DNA from: Labrys okinawensis
GTDB lineage: Bacteria > Pseudomonadota > Alphaproteobacteria > Rhizobiales > Labraceae
DNA length: 64,000 nucleotides
Assembly (NCBI RefSeq): GCF_002982075.1
Contig: NZ_PUEJ01000004.1
Location: 372,001-436,000, forward strand
Direction of reading: 5' to 3'
The notes beneath the pieces are model-generated. The model had not been told where the DNA came from and made no database searches. It saw only the letters and a program-made list of their open reading frames with translations. The stretch's first letter is position 1. The number at the start of each line of letters is the position of its first letter. Made by a program: the position numbers and the translations under genes. Shown here piece after piece: positions 43,695-52,710 of this stretch.

Positions 43695-44759
43695 TCATCC
43701 ACGCTTCGGCTTGGCGGTGGCCGAGGTTTTTTCGGGCTTGGGAGGCCTGGGAGTCAGCCAGGTCGTGATTTGGTGTACCTTCTTGGCAGCCCCAGCCTGC
43801 GAGAGATAGCTTGTCTGCCCAGGCAGGCCCATCGGATACGCCGCATCGCGCATGCGCTCATAGTCCCGCGTTTGCTCGCCGCATTGCTTGGCCCGCATGT
43901 CGGGAGGGCTGCGCTTGGTGTCGTTGGCAAGGGCGGAGAGCGTTTTGTCACCGGGTGAAAGCTCGCCGGCAAACGCCTGGGTAAAATACATCGCCGCCCG
44001 TTCGTTGCGTTCGCGCTCGGTCGTCGCGCCCATCACGACCACCATGACCTGCCTACCGCCTCTCTCGGCAAGGGCGACCACATTGTTGCCCGACGCGCAG
44101 AGATAGCCCGTCTTCAAGCCTCGAACGCCGTCGAAACGGGTCAGCAAGGCGTTGTGGGATTCCACGGTCTTTCCGTCGATGACGACAGCCGACGTTTCGA
44201 AAAAGCGGCGATATTCAGGAAACTGCCTGGTAATGGCGATGCCGAGCAGCGCCATGTCGCGCGCCGTCGACTTCTGCCGGCGATCGAACAAGCCGTTCGG
44301 GTTGACGAACCGGCTGCCCGTCATTCCCAACCGCCTGGCGGCATCGTTCATCGCCTTGACGAACGCCTCTTCCGAACCTGCAACCGTCTCGGCTACGGCC
44401 ATGGCGACATCGTTGGTGGAGCCCGAAATGACGGCGAAGAGAGCGTCCTCAAGCGTCATGGTGCTGCCGGCATGCAGGCCCGAGTCGAGGAACTTCTGCT
44501 TCGCCGCATGCTCGGAAAGGACCACCGGCGTATCCAGTGAAACACGCCCGGCGCGAATGGCCTCGAAGGTGACGAAGGCCGTCATCAACTTGGTCGTCGA
44601 CGCCGGAAACCAGGGACGACCTGCCTCCTCGGCATAGAGCACCTGCTGGTCTGCGACATCGACGACGAGAATGGGCGTCGCATCCGACGCGCGCGCAGGG
44701 CCGTGAAGCGCCAAAATGAGCGCCACGCATCTGAGACTCTTCCAAAACATCCTGTTCAT
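43695..44759 (-). CDS. D-alanyl-D-alanine carboxypeptidase (penicillin-binding)
   Basis: 354 residues. Signal peptide about 1-24. The active-site triad of serine DD-peptidases is visible: SxxK as STTK (PASTTKLMTAFVTFEA), SxN as STN (ISGSTNDVAMAV), and KTG (GLKTGYLCASGNN). Family S11/DacA type, trimming pentapeptides in peptidoglycan in the periplasm. A Pro/Lys-rich C-terminus (TPRPPKPEKTSATAKPKRG) replaces the amphipathic anchor of DacA. Stands alone between convergent and unrelated genes. Confidence 0.92.
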   Translation of the reverse strand: MNRMFWKSLRCVALILALHGPARASDATPILVVDVADQQVLYAEEAGRPWFPASTTKLMTAFVTFEAIRAGRVSLDTPVVLSEHAAKQKFLDSGLHAGSTMTLEDALFAVISGSTNDVAMAVAETVAGSEEAFVKAMNDAARRLGMTGSRFVNPNGLFDRRQKSTARDMALLGIAITRQFPEYRRFFETSAVVIDGKTVESHNALLTRFDGVRGLKTGYLCASGNNVVALAERGGRQVMVVVMGATTERERNERAAMYFTQAFAGELSPGDKTLSALANDTKRSPPDMRAKQCGEQTRDYERMRDAAYPMGLPGQTSYLSQAGAAKKVHQITTWLTPRPPKPEKTSATAKPKRG

Positions 44760-44873
44760 ATCCCTTTCGGTCGCCGAAGCGGCCCAATCAATGAAGCGTT
44801 TCTATGACGCTCGCGTCTCACCCCTGTGCAAGATTCACGGCGCATCGCCCGGCGCCGGCGCGAACAGCCCCGA

Positions 44874-45599
44874 TCAGCCGCTCCCCCGCGCGGCACGCGC
44901 CACCGCGGTGCGCAGCAATTCGGCATTGTCGGCAGCCCTGGTCCCGTCCGGCAAATCGGCGCCATCCTCCAGGCCGATGCGGCGGTCGAGACCCAGGCGC
45001 ACGGCTTCGTCATGCATCGGCCATTGGGTCAGATCGCTGCCATGCAACTGGACCGGCAGGCGGAGACCGGCATGGCGCAAGACAGCGAGGATCTCGTGGG
45101 CGACATGCAGACCGGCCGTTGTTTCCTGTTCCTCGATCTCGACGAGCACGCGCAGGCATCGTTCGGCGGAAGGCAGCGCCACCAGGCGCAAGGCGTCGGC
45201 GACCGTAGCCAGCCCCGCTTCGATGCCGATGCGGCACTGGATCATCAGCGCCATGATCTCCGGCGCATCCTCTTCGCTGAGATTGACCGAAACATAGTCC
45301 GGCAGGATCCGCCATTCGCGCATCGGTGCCTGCCGCGCCCGCCCGACCGGCGGAATGGTCCACAGGGTTGAAATGCCGATCGGCACGCCCGGCACGCTTG
45401 CGCGGATCGCTTGCAGCGCCGCGGCAACATCGGCCGGCTCCAGGCTCTGCTCGCCGGTTTGTCCACGAGGATGGACATGCAGTTCCTCGGCTCCGGCCTC
45501 GACGGCCGCCTTGGCATCGCGCGCTAGTTCGGCCGGTGAACAAGGCAGCGCCGGGTGGAAATCGCGGCTCCTGCTGCCGTTCAGGCAAGCTTGCAGCAT
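44874..45599 (-). CDS. BKACE-like beta-keto acid cleavage enzyme
   Basis: 241 residues, somewhat shorter than the usual 270-300. MLQACLNGSRSRDFHPALPC, AGAEELHVHPRGQTG (metal His pair HxH) and VNLSEEDAPEIMALM are characteristic of the BKACE (DUF849, Kce) family, which condenses acetyl-CoA with beta-keto acids to give acetoacetate and a CoA ester. Substrate unknown. GGGAGAGG lies about 6 bases before ATG 45599. The frame stays open 44 codons upstream without a ribosome site. Confidence 0.83.
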   Translation of the reverse strand: MLQACLNGSRSRDFHPALPCSPAELARDAKAAVEAGAEELHVHPRGQTGEQSLEPADVAAALQAIRASVPGVPIGISTLWTIPPVGRARQAPMREWRILPDYVSVNLSEEDAPEIMALMIQCRIGIEAGLATVADALRLVALPSAERCLRVLVEIEEQETTAGLHVAHEILAVLRHAGLRLPVQLHGSDLTQWPMHDEAVRLGLDRRIGLEDGADLPDGTRAADNAELLRTAVARAARGSG

Positions 45600-45745
45600 C
45601 GTCCTCTCCCTGATCACATTCCTTTGCGGACTCCCGCGCCTGCGGCGCCAACGCCCCTGTGTCCGCGTGACTGCCGTCCCGATGGTCGCGGCGCCGGTGG
45701 CGATCACGCCAAAGGAACGCCCGCCAACCATATGCGCGCCACAAT

Positions 45746-45820
45746 AAAGCGTCTTCCGGAAAAAGGGGTAGACCTTTCCAAAAAGAAAACGCGTCAGAAC
45801 AAAGAGTTAGAGAGCAAGGC
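45746..45820. repeat. Mosaic repeat copy (i)
   Basis: AAGCGTCTTCCGGAAAAAGG, GAAAACGCGTCAGAACAAAG, AGTTAGAGAGCAAGG; type close to copies (e) and (g) but lacking the last palindrome. Confidence 0.65.
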
Positions 45821-45862
45821 GCCCGCCTGCCCCCGTGTGATCGGGTGGATCGCCCAAACAGG

Positions 45863-47281
45863 TCAGAGCACCTTGCCGGGATTCATGATGCCCTTGGGAT
45901 CGAACGTCGCCTTGATCGCACGCATCATTTCCAGCTCCACCGGATCCTTGACCCCCGGCAGCAGCTTGCGTTTGGCCTGGCCGATGCCGTGCTCGGCCGA
46001 GATGGAACCGTGGAACTCGGCGACGATGGCGTGGACGATCTCGTTGGTCTTTTCCCACTTGTCCAGGAAGGCCTGCTTGTCGCCGCCCACGGGCTGGGAA
46101 ACATTGAAGTGGATATTGCCGTCGCCGAGATGGCCGAAGGGCAAGGGACGCGCACCGGGAATGAAGGCCTCCACGGCGGCGATGGCCTTGTCGAGGAAAG
46201 CCGGTACGAGCCGGATCGGCACCGAGACGTCGTGCTTGATCGAACCGCCTTCGAAACGTTGGCTCTCCGACAGCAATTCGCGCAGGCGCCAGAAATCGGC
46301 GGCCTGTTCGAGCGAGGCGGCGATCACGGCATCGCGGGCATAGCCCTGCTCATAGGCCGTCATCAGCATGGCTTCTAACGCCTCGTTCACGCCGCCCTCG
46401 GCGGAGTTCGACACTTCCAGCAGCACATACCAGGGATAGCTGCCTTCGATGGGGTCGCGGGCGTCGGCAACATGGCGGATGACGAAATCGATGCCAATGC
46501 GCGGCATCAGCTCGAAGGCCGTCACGGTACCGCCGCCGTTCTCGCGGGCGACGTTGAGGAGCGCTAGCGCCGCCGCCGGACTGTCGACGCCTATGAAGGC
46601 CGTACCGACGGAGCGCGGCTTGGGAAACAGCTTCAGCACCGCCGCGGTGACGATGCCGAGCGTGCCCTCCGCCCCGATGAAGAGGTTCTTCAGGTCGTAG
46701 CCGGTGTTGTCCTTGCGCAGATGGCGCATGCCATGCCAGATCCGTCCGCCCGGCAGCACGACCTCCAGGCCCATCACCAGGTCGCGCGTATTGCCATAGG
46801 CAATCACGCCGGTGCCGCCGGCATTGGTGCCGATATTGCCGCCGATGGTACAGCTTCCCTCCGACGGCAAGGTGAGCGGGAAGAAGCGCCCGGCCGCCTC
46901 GGCCGCCTCCTGCACGCGCTGCAGGGTCACGCCCGCCTCGACGTCGATGGTGTTGCTGTCGGGATCGACGGCGCGGACCTTGTCGAGGCGCTTGAGCGAC
47001 ACCAGCAGCTCATTGCCTTCCGCATGCGGAACCTGGCCGCCGACCAGGCCGGTATTGCCGCCCTGCGGCACGATCGGCGTGCCCGTTTCGTTGGCGAGCT
47101 CGAGGATCGCCGCCACCTCCTCCACCGTGCCGGGCAGCAGCACCAGCGGCGTCTTGCCATGATAGCGGTCGCGCCATTCCTTCAGGAAGGGCTGCTGGGC
47201 ATCCGCATCGGTAATGGCATAGCGCTCGCCGACAAGGGCGGCGAAGCGGGCAAGGAGGTCGGGAGAAAGCGGAGCGGACAT
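45863..47281 (-). CDS. FAD-linked D-2-hydroxyacid dehydrogenase (D2HGDH/GlcD-like)
   Basis: 472 residues, VAO/PCMH fold. FAD-binding PQGGNTGLVGGQVP and GGNIGTNAGGTGVIAYGNTR near the N-terminus; the C-terminal FAD-oxidase domain ends HLGDGNIHFNVSQP and EHGIGQAKRKLL. This matches D-2-hydroxyglutarate dehydrogenase and related D-lactate/glycolate dehydrogenases. Electrons probably go to the quinone pool through ETF or directly. No glcE/glcF partners are nearby, which favours the single-subunit D2HGDH type (inference). Bounded on both sides by mosaic repeats. Confidence 0.9.
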   Translation of the reverse strand: MSAPLSPDLLARFAALVGERYAITDADAQQPFLKEWRDRYHGKTPLVLLPGTVEEVAAILELANETGTPIVPQGGNTGLVGGQVPHAEGNELLVSLKRLDKVRAVDPDSNTIDVEAGVTLQRVQEAAEAAGRFFPLTLPSEGSCTIGGNIGTNAGGTGVIAYGNTRDLVMGLEVVLPGGRIWHGMRHLRKDNTGYDLKNLFIGAEGTLGIVTAAVLKLFPKPRSVGTAFIGVDSPAAALALLNVARENGGGTVTAFELMPRIGIDFVIRHVADARDPIEGSYPWYVLLEVSNSAEGGVNEALEAMLMTAYEQGYARDAVIAASLEQAADFWRLRELLSESQRFEGGSIKHDVSVPIRLVPAFLDKAIAAVEAFIPGARPLPFGHLGDGNIHFNVSQPVGGDKQAFLDKWEKTNEIVHAIVAEFHGSISAEHGIGQAKRKLLPGVKDPVELEMMRAIKATFDPKGIMNPGKVL

Positions 47282-47317
47282 GAAGGCGATCCTGGCTACG
47301 GCGTATTACGGTCGGTA

Positions 47318-47402
47318 GACGCGGCTTGAAATGCAAAGACGCGCCAACATGAAGAGGCAGAGCAAGGCACGGTCACACTTGAACGCGCTTTGTGTGAGAG
47401 CA
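47318..47402. repeat. Mosaic repeat copy (j), left member of a pair
   Basis: ATGCAAAGACGCG, GCAGAGCAAGGCACGG, GAACGCGCTTTGTGTG. Faces copy (k) in inverse orientation. Confidence 0.65.
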
Positions 47403-47499
47403 AAGCGCGTTTATGTATAACCGCTGCTTTGCTCTAACTCGTTGTTTCAACGCGTCTTTGCGATTCTTGGCGATCCCAAGAGATCGCAAAACGCTTTAG
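47391..47499. repeat. Mosaic repeat copy (k), right member of a pair
   Basis: AGAGCAAAGCGCGTTTATG, TTTGCTCTAACTCGTTGTTT, AACGCGTCTTTGCGATTC, AGATCGCAAAACGCTTTA. The most complete copy; it ends at the stop codon region of the gluconokinase gene. Confidence 0.8.
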
Positions 47500-48014
47500 C
47501 GGGCAAGCTGGTGGAGCGCGTCGGCGACGATCGCATCGGGCTCCGCATCGATTGAAACGGTAATCGGCGCTTCGTCCGGCCCCGGCGGCTCGAGCGTGGC
47601 GAACTGGCTGGCGAGCAGGCTCGGCGGCATGAAATGGTCCTTGCGCTTGGCCAACCGGGCCGCGATCACATCGGCACTGCCTTCGAGAAAGACGAAGCGG
47701 ACATCCGCATGCCCGTCGCGCAGGGCGTCCCGATAGCCGCGCTTGAGCGCCGAGCAGGCGACGACGCCGTGTTGCCCCGCCCCTCTCAACTCGTCGATCC
47801 AGGCGGCGATGGCCGCGAGCCAGGGCCACCGGTCCTCGTCCGTCAGCGGAATGCCCGCATGCATCTTGGCGACATTGGCCGGCGGATGGAAGGAGTCGCC
47901 GTCACGGAACGCCCAGCCGAGCCTGAGCCCGAGCCGCTCGCCGATGCTGCTCTTTCCGGCGCCGGAAACACCCATGACGATGAGAGCGGTGGGAAGAGGC
48001 GGCACTGAAGTCAT
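47496..48014 (-). CDS. gntK: Gluconokinase
   Basis: 172 residues, the normal size of the short GntK family. P-loop GVSGAGKSSIGERLGLRLGW, then FRDGDSFHPPANVAKMHAGI and LTDEDRWPWL, both typical gluconate-site signatures; CSALKRGYRDALR and LAKRKDHFMP follow. It phosphorylates D-gluconate to 6-phosphogluconate. No gluconate transporter or gntR is nearby. Start at MTSVPPLPTALIVMGVSGAG. Confidence 0.94.
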   Translation of the reverse strand: MTSVPPLPTALIVMGVSGAGKSSIGERLGLRLGWAFRDGDSFHPPANVAKMHAGIPLTDEDRWPWLAAIAAWIDELRGAGQHGVVACSALKRGYRDALRDGHADVRFVFLEGSADVIAARLAKRKDHFMPPSLLASQFATLEPPGPDEAPITVSIDAEPDAIVADALHQLAR

Positions 48015-48022
48015 GGCATTTC

Positions 48023-48124
48023 CTAGAGCAGAATGCAGTCTGGGTGAGGTGGTTCTCTGGATCAACGCGCCGATACCAGGAGCATTTTGCGGTTCCTGGC
48101 GATTCCGTCCAATTGCAAAACGCT
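48023..48124. repeat. Mosaic repeat copy (l)
   Basis: CTAGAGCAGAATGCAGTCTG, ATCAACGCGCCGATACCAGG, GCATTTTGCGGTTCC, TGGCGATTCCGTCCAATTGC, AAAACGC. Its last bases overlap the TAG stop of the RNA-methyltransferase gene. Confidence 0.7.
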
Positions 48125-49349
48125 ATCTTCGCTCGAACACGCCGACCAGTTCGACATGGCCCGAGTGGCGAAACTGGTCGACCGGCGTCACCTTGGCAAG
48201 CCGGTAGCCGCCGGCAATCAAAAGCGCGGCATCGCGGGCAAAGGTCGTCGGATTGCAGGAGACCCCGACGATACGGCGCAGTCTGGCGGCGGCAAGGCGC
48301 CTGGCCTGCGCTTCCGCGCCGGCGCGCGGCGGATCGAAGACCACGGCGTCGAAAGGCTTGAGTTCGTCGGCCAGCAAGGGGCGGTGAAAGAGATCGCGTG
48401 CTGTGGCGCTGACAGGCTTCAGCCCCGGGGCCCGGCGGGCGGCGCGGTCGAGCGCCGAGATCGCCGGCTTGTCTGAATCGAAGGCCTGCACATGCATGGC
48501 ATCCGCCAGCGCCAGGGCAAAGGTGCCGCAGCCGGAAAAGAGATCGGCGATGCGCTTGGCGCCTGACAGGCCCTCGCGCACCAGGCTCGTGAGAGCGATA
48601 TCCGCCTCGGCCGTCGCCTGCAGGAAGGCGCCGGGCGGCGGTGAAACCTCCACCGTTCCGAACCGCACCACCGGCGCCCGGCGTTCGATCACCACGTCGC
48701 CATGGTTGGAAAGCCGGGCCAGGTCGAACTGCTGGGCGAGGTCGCCGAGCCTCAGCCGCATCTTGTCGTCGATGCGTCCGGCGCCGCGGATGTCGCAGTC
48801 GAGGCCGGTGATCGTGGCGGTCAGCACCAGATCGAGCGGCTTGCCGAGACCGCGCAAGTGCTTCTCCAGCGCACGCGCTGCCTCGAGGCTGCGGTTCAGT
48901 TCCGGCACCAGGATCGGACAGGAGTCGAGTTCGACGATCGCATGCGAACGTGCCTCGGCGAAGCCGAGCTTGCCCTTGCGGGCATGCAGGGTTGCCCGGC
49001 GCCGGCCGCGGCCATGGGCATCGACGAGCGGCTCGACCGGCGCCTCGATGCCGGCCTGCCTCAGCGCCTCGACCACCAGGCCCCGCTTCCAGGCCTGATA
49101 TGCCTCAAACGACCAATGCTGGATGGCGCAGCCGCCGCAATGCGTGAAATGGGGGCAGAAAGGTTCGACGCGATCCGGGCTCGGTTCCTGCAGGGCGATC
49201 AGCCGCCCCCGCTCCCCGGCCACCTCCGCCAAGATCGTCTCGCCCGGCAAGGCATAGGGCACGAAGACCGGGCCCGGTGCGACGCCATCGCCGCGATGCC
49301 CCAGCCTTTCGATCTTGAGTTCCAGCGATGTCTCAACGTGCTGATTCAC
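48123..49349 (-). CDS. 23S rRNA-type (uracil-5-)-methyltransferase (RumA/RlmD-like)
   Basis: About 408 residues. An iron-sulfur cluster site CPHFTHCGGCAIQH plus a fourth Cys in ELDSCPILVP; SAM motif FSGCGTFALALADA; VFDPPRAG; and catalytic Cys in VGVSCNPTTFARD. It methylates C5 of a uridine in rRNA or tRNA. The start is uncertain: there is no nearby ATG; GTG 49349 is proposed, and a TTG at 49412 is the longest option. The stop codon lies at the edge of a mosaic repeat. It follows tlyA on the same strand. Confidence 0.88.
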   Translation of the reverse strand: MNQHVETSLELKIERLGHRGDGVAPGPVFVPYALPGETILAEVAGERGRLIALQEPSPDRVEPFCPHFTHCGGCAIQHWSFEAYQAWKRGLVVEALRQAGIEAPVEPLVDAHGRGRRRATLHARKGKLGFAEARSHAIVELDSCPILVPELNRSLEAARALEKHLRGLGKPLDLVLTATITGLDCDIRGAGRIDDKMRLRLGDLAQQFDLARLSNHGDVVIERRAPVVRFGTVEVSPPPGAFLQATAEADIALTSLVREGLSGAKRIADLFSGCGTFALALADAMHVQAFDSDKPAISALDRAARRAPGLKPVSATARDLFHRPLLADELKPFDAVVFDPPRAGAEAQARRLAAARLRRIVGVSCNPTTFARDAALLIAGGYRLAKVTPVDQFRHSGHVELVGVFERR

Positions 49350-49422
49350 GATCTCAACTTCATCAAGCGATGCCTGAAAGAGATGAATCAAAATCTCAAA
49401 CCAGACACGCAAGTCCCCTGAT

Positions 49423-50172
49423 TCAATCTGTGAGCTCGGCTAAACTAACCCTTTGGGCAGACAGCAGAAACTCCTTGTTGCCATCCCCGCCCTCGATGGG
49501 AGACGGCACGATCCCGCGCACCTTCCAGCCAAGCGACGAGACGAGGCCAGCGATGCGCTCGCAGACCTCGGCATGCACGGCCTCGTCCTTGACAACTCCG
49601 CCTTTGCCGACCCGTTCGCGACCCGCCTCGAACTGCGGCTTGACCAGAACCGCGAGATCCGCGCCCGGCGCGGCCAGTGCGAGTGCAGCCGGCAGCACCA
49701 GCGCCAGCGAGATGAAGCTGACATCGGCGACAACGAGGTCGACGGGGTCGGGCACGAGGTCGCGATCGAGCTTGCGCGCATCCTGCCCTTCCAGAGAGAT
49801 CAGCCTGTCATTCCCGCGCAGGCTGGCATGCAGCTGATCATGACCGACATCGACGGCATAGACCCGTGCCGCGCCCCGCCGCAGCAGCACGTCGCTGAAG
49901 CCGCCGGTTGAGGCGCCGATGTCGAGCGCCACGCGCCCCTCCACCGGCACTGGAAATGTATCGAGCGCATGTTCGAGCTTGAGCCCGCCGCGCGACACGA
50001 AAGGAAAGGCCGCCTGCGCCTCGATCACCGCCTCTGCTTCCAGGCTTTCCGACGCCTTGCGCACCGGCTTGCCATTGGCAGTCACGAGGCCGGCGGCGAT
50101 AGCGGCCTGCGCCTTGGCGCGGCTGTCGAAGTGACCGTGCTTGACCAGCAGCACGTCCGCGCGCTTGCGCAT
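49423..50172 (-). CDS. tlyA: TlyA-family rRNA methyltransferase
   Basis: 249 residues. S4 RNA-binding domain at the N-terminus (RADVLLVKHGHFDSRAKAQA, ANGKPVRKASES), then an FtsJ/RrmJ-type methyltransferase with SAM motif ALDIGASTGGFSDVLL and LVVADVSFISL, catalytic Lys in VKPQFEAGRE. TlyA makes 2'-O-methylcytidine in 16S and/or 23S rRNA; some homologues are haemolysin-like only by name. ATG overlaps the dxs stop by one base, so translation is coupled; dxs-tlyA order is conserved in Hyphomicrobiales. Confidence 0.93.
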   Translation of the reverse strand: MRKRADVLLVKHGHFDSRAKAQAAIAAGLVTANGKPVRKASESLEAEAVIEAQAAFPFVSRGGLKLEHALDTFPVPVEGRVALDIGASTGGFSDVLLRRGAARVYAVDVGHDQLHASLRGNDRLISLEGQDARKLDRDLVPDPVDLVVADVSFISLALVLPAALALAAPGADLAVLVKPQFEAGRERVGKGGVVKDEAVHAEVCERIAGLVSSLGWKVRGIVPSPIEGGDGNKEFLLSAQRVSLAELTD

Positions 50173-52100
50173 CAGGCCCGCTTGGCGCCGGTTACGACAT
50201 CGCGCCCGAGCACCGACAGCACCTTGGTGACGATACCGGCAGCATCGAGCCCGGCCTGCGCATACATCGCCTCCGGCTTGTCCTGGTCGAGGAAGACATC
50301 GGGCAGGACCAGGGAGCGGAATTTCAGGCCGCTGTCGAAGGCGCCGGCTTCGGCCAGGCACTGGGCCACGAAGCTGCCGAAGCCCCCCACGGAACCTTCC
50401 TCGATGGTCAGCAGCACCTCGTGCTCGCGGGCGAGCTTCAGCACCAGCTCCTCGTCGAGCGGCTTGGCAAAGCGCGCATCGGCCACGGTGGCGGAAAGGC
50501 CGAGCGCCGCCAGGTCCTCAGCGGCCTTCAGGCACTCGGCCAGGCGCGTGCCGAAGGAGAGTAGCGCGATGTTGCTGCCTTCGCGCAGGACACGGCCCTT
50601 GCCGATCGGCAAGGGCACGCCGACTTCGGGCATCTCGACACCGACGCCTTCGCCGCGCGGGTAGCGGAAGGCGATAGGGCCGCCCTCATAGGCGGCCGCG
50701 GTTGCGACCATATGAACAAGTTCCGCCTCGTCGGCGGCCGCCATCACCACCATGTTGGGCAGGCAGCCGAGAAAGGCGACGTCGAAGGAACCGGCATGGG
50801 TGGCACCATCGGCCCCGACCAGGCCGGCACGATCGATCGGGAAGCGCACGGGCAGGTTCTGGATCGCCACGTCGTGGACGACCTGGTCATAGCCGCGCTG
50901 CAGGAAGGTGGAATAGATCGCGCAGAACGGCTTGTAGCCTTCGCTGGCCAGGCCTGCCGCGAAGGTGACAGCATGCTGCTCGGCGATGCCGACATCGTAA
51001 AGCCGCTGCGGGAAGGCCTGCTCGAACAGATCCAGCCCGGTGCCGGACGGCATGGCCGCCGTGATCGCCACCACCTTGTCGTCCTTGCGGGCTTCCTTGA
51101 TCAGGCTTTCGGCGAAGATGCGGGTATAGGAGGGCGCATTGGCCTTGGCCTTCACCTGCGCGCCGGTGATGACGTCGAACTTCACCACGCCGTGATATTT
51201 GTCGGGCGCGTTCTCGGCCGGCTCGTAGCCCTTGCCCTTCTGGGTGACGACATGGATCAGCACGGGACCGTCGGCCTGGTCCCTGACATTCTTGAGCACC
51301 GGCAGGAGATGGTCGAGATTATGCCCGTCGATCGGGCCGATATAATAGAAGCCGAGCTCCTCGAAGAGCGTGCCGCCGGTCCAGAAGCCACGGGCATATT
51401 CCTCGGTGCGCCTGGCCTTGTCGTAGAAGAAGCGCGGCAGCTTCTTGGCCAGCATCTTGCCGAAATCGCGCAAATTCTTGTAGGTGCCGCCCGAAACCAG
51501 CCGGGCCAGATAGGCCGACATCGCCCCCACGGGCGGGGCGATCGACATGTCGTTGTCGTTGAGGATGACGATCAGGCGCGAACCCAGAGCCCCGGCATTG
51601 TTCATCGCCTCATAGGCCATGCCGGCCGACATCGAGCCGTCGCCGATCACGCAGATGACATTGTTGTCGCGGCCGTCGAGATCACGCGCCGCCGCCATGC
51701 CGAGGCCAGCCGAGATCGAGGTCGAGGAATGCGCGGCGCCGAAGGGGTCGTATTCGCTCTCGCTGCGCTTGGTAAAGCCGCTGAGCCCGTTCACCTGGCG
51801 CAGCGTGCGGATGCGATCGCGCCGCCCGGTGAGAATCTTGTGCGGATAGGCCTGGTGGCCGACATCCCAGATCAGGCGGTCGCGCGGCGTGTCGAACACC
51901 GCGTGAATGGCGACCGTCAGCTCCACCACGCCGAGACCGGCGCCGAGATGGCCGCCCGTCACCGAAACGGCATCGATGGTCTCCCTGCGCAGCTCGTCCG
52001 CCACCTGCTGGAGCTTGTCCTCGGGCAGGCGGCGCAGATCGGCCGGCAGATGGATGGTGTCGAGCAGCGGGGTTGCTGAAGTGTTTGCCAAAGTGTTCAC
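50172..52100 (-). CDS. dxs: 1-deoxy-D-xylulose-5-phosphate synthase
   Basis: 642 residues, full length. Thiamine-diphosphate site [20 protein letters not shown]; transketolase features [20 protein letters not shown] and [16 protein letters not shown]-type loop [16 protein letters not shown]. It condenses pyruvate with glyceraldehyde 3-phosphate in the first step of the MEP isoprenoid pathway. It is followed by tlyA with a one-base overlap and preceded by xseB, from which it is separated by a mosaic repeat, so dxs may have its own promoter here. Confidence 0.97.
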   Translation of the reverse strand: MNTLANTSATPLLDTIHLPADLRRLPEDKLQQVADELRRETIDAVSVTGGHLGAGLGVVELTVAIHAVFDTPRDRLIWDVGHQAYPHKILTGRRDRIRTLRQVNGLSGFTKRSESEYDPFGAAHSSTSISAGLGMAAARDLDGRDNNVICVIGDGSMSAGMAYEAMNNAGALGSRLIVILNDNDMSIAPPVGAMSAYLARLVSGGTYKNLRDFGKMLAKKLPRFFYDKARRTEEYARGFWTGGTLFEELGFYYIGPIDGHNLDHLLPVLKNVRDQADGPVLIHVVTQKGKGYEPAENAPDKYHGVVKFDVITGAQVKAKANAPSYTRIFAESLIKEARKDDKVVAITAAMPSGTGLDLFEQAFPQRLYDVGIAEQHAVTFAAGLASEGYKPFCAIYSTFLQRGYDQVVHDVAIQNLPVRFPIDRAGLVGADGATHAGSFDVAFLGCLPNMVVMAAADEAELVHMVATAAAYEGGPIAFRYPRGEGVGVEMPEVGVPLPIGKGRVLREGSNIALLSFGTRLAECLKAAEDLAALGLSATVADARFAKPLDEELVLKLAREHEVLLTIEEGSVGGFGSFVAQCLAEAGAFDSGLKFRSLVLPDVFLDQDKPEAMYAQAGLDAAGIVTKVLSVLGRDVVTGAKRA

Positions 52101-52110
52101 CCGGGGAGAC

Positions 52111-52180
52111 TAGAGCAAAGCGCGCATAAGGGGAAACATCATTTTGCTCTAACTCTTTGTTTCGACGCGTCTTTGCGATG
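52111..52180. repeat. Mosaic repeat copy (m)
   Basis: CTAGAGCAAAGCGCGCATAA, TTTTGCTCTAACTCTTTGTT, CGACGCGTCTTTGCGATG. The terminal TTGCGAT hairpin is missing. Sits between dxs and xseB. Confidence 0.75.
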
Positions 52181-52225
52181 ACGGCCTTCTGGTGGAGTGC
52201 TGGGCGCCTTGGAGACCGTCGAATA

Positions 52226-52480
52226 TCAGGCTTCAGGCAGTGGCTCGAGCCCGGCGGGCTTGCCCTCGGCATCGAGCCGGATCTTGTCGACCTTGGCCTC
52301 CGCGACCTTCAGAAGCTTGTCGCAATGGGCCTTGAGCAGTTCGCCACGCCCGAACAGCGTGATCGATTCCTCCAGCGGCACATTACCTCCCTCGAGGCTG
52401 CGCACGATTTGCTCGAGTTCGGCAAGTGCCTTCTCGAAACTGAGCGTTGCGATGTCGGACGGCTTGTCGGCCATTATCAA
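52226..52480 (-). CDS. xseB: Exodeoxyribonuclease VII small subunit
   Basis: 84 residues. [20 protein letters not shown] then [20 protein letters not shown] is diagnostic for XseB. With XseA it degrades single-stranded DNA; the large-subunit gene is not in the window. ATG at 52480 or, two codons later, 52474 may start it. In related genomes a histone-deacetylase-like gene precedes it; here a divergent rhomboid gene takes that place. Confidence 0.95.
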   Translation of the reverse strand: MIMADKPSDIATLSFEKALAELEQIVRSLEGGNVPLEESITLFGRGELLKAHCDKLLKVAEAKVDKIRLDAEGKPAGLEPLPEA

Positions 52481-52710
52481 CCTGTCAATCCACGATTTCC
52501 CCCTCTATAGCCCCTAACGTCGCCGCATTGAAAGAAAAAGCCATGCAGACCGTATGACCCAACCGTGCATAAGGCGGGGAGAGCGCCGGGGCGCGTCGTC
52601 GGTTACGGCTTCAACCCAAAGCGCCCTCGACCGGAGGCGGTGAGGTCAAAAACATAACTGACGGCGCGCCCCAGGTTGCGGCTCAGCCCCGCTTCCGGCA
52701 AAAGCGGCGC

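Noticed and set aside
50712..52079. 455-codon plus-strand frame opposite dxs
   Set aside because: Shadow of a full-length, motif-complete dxs.
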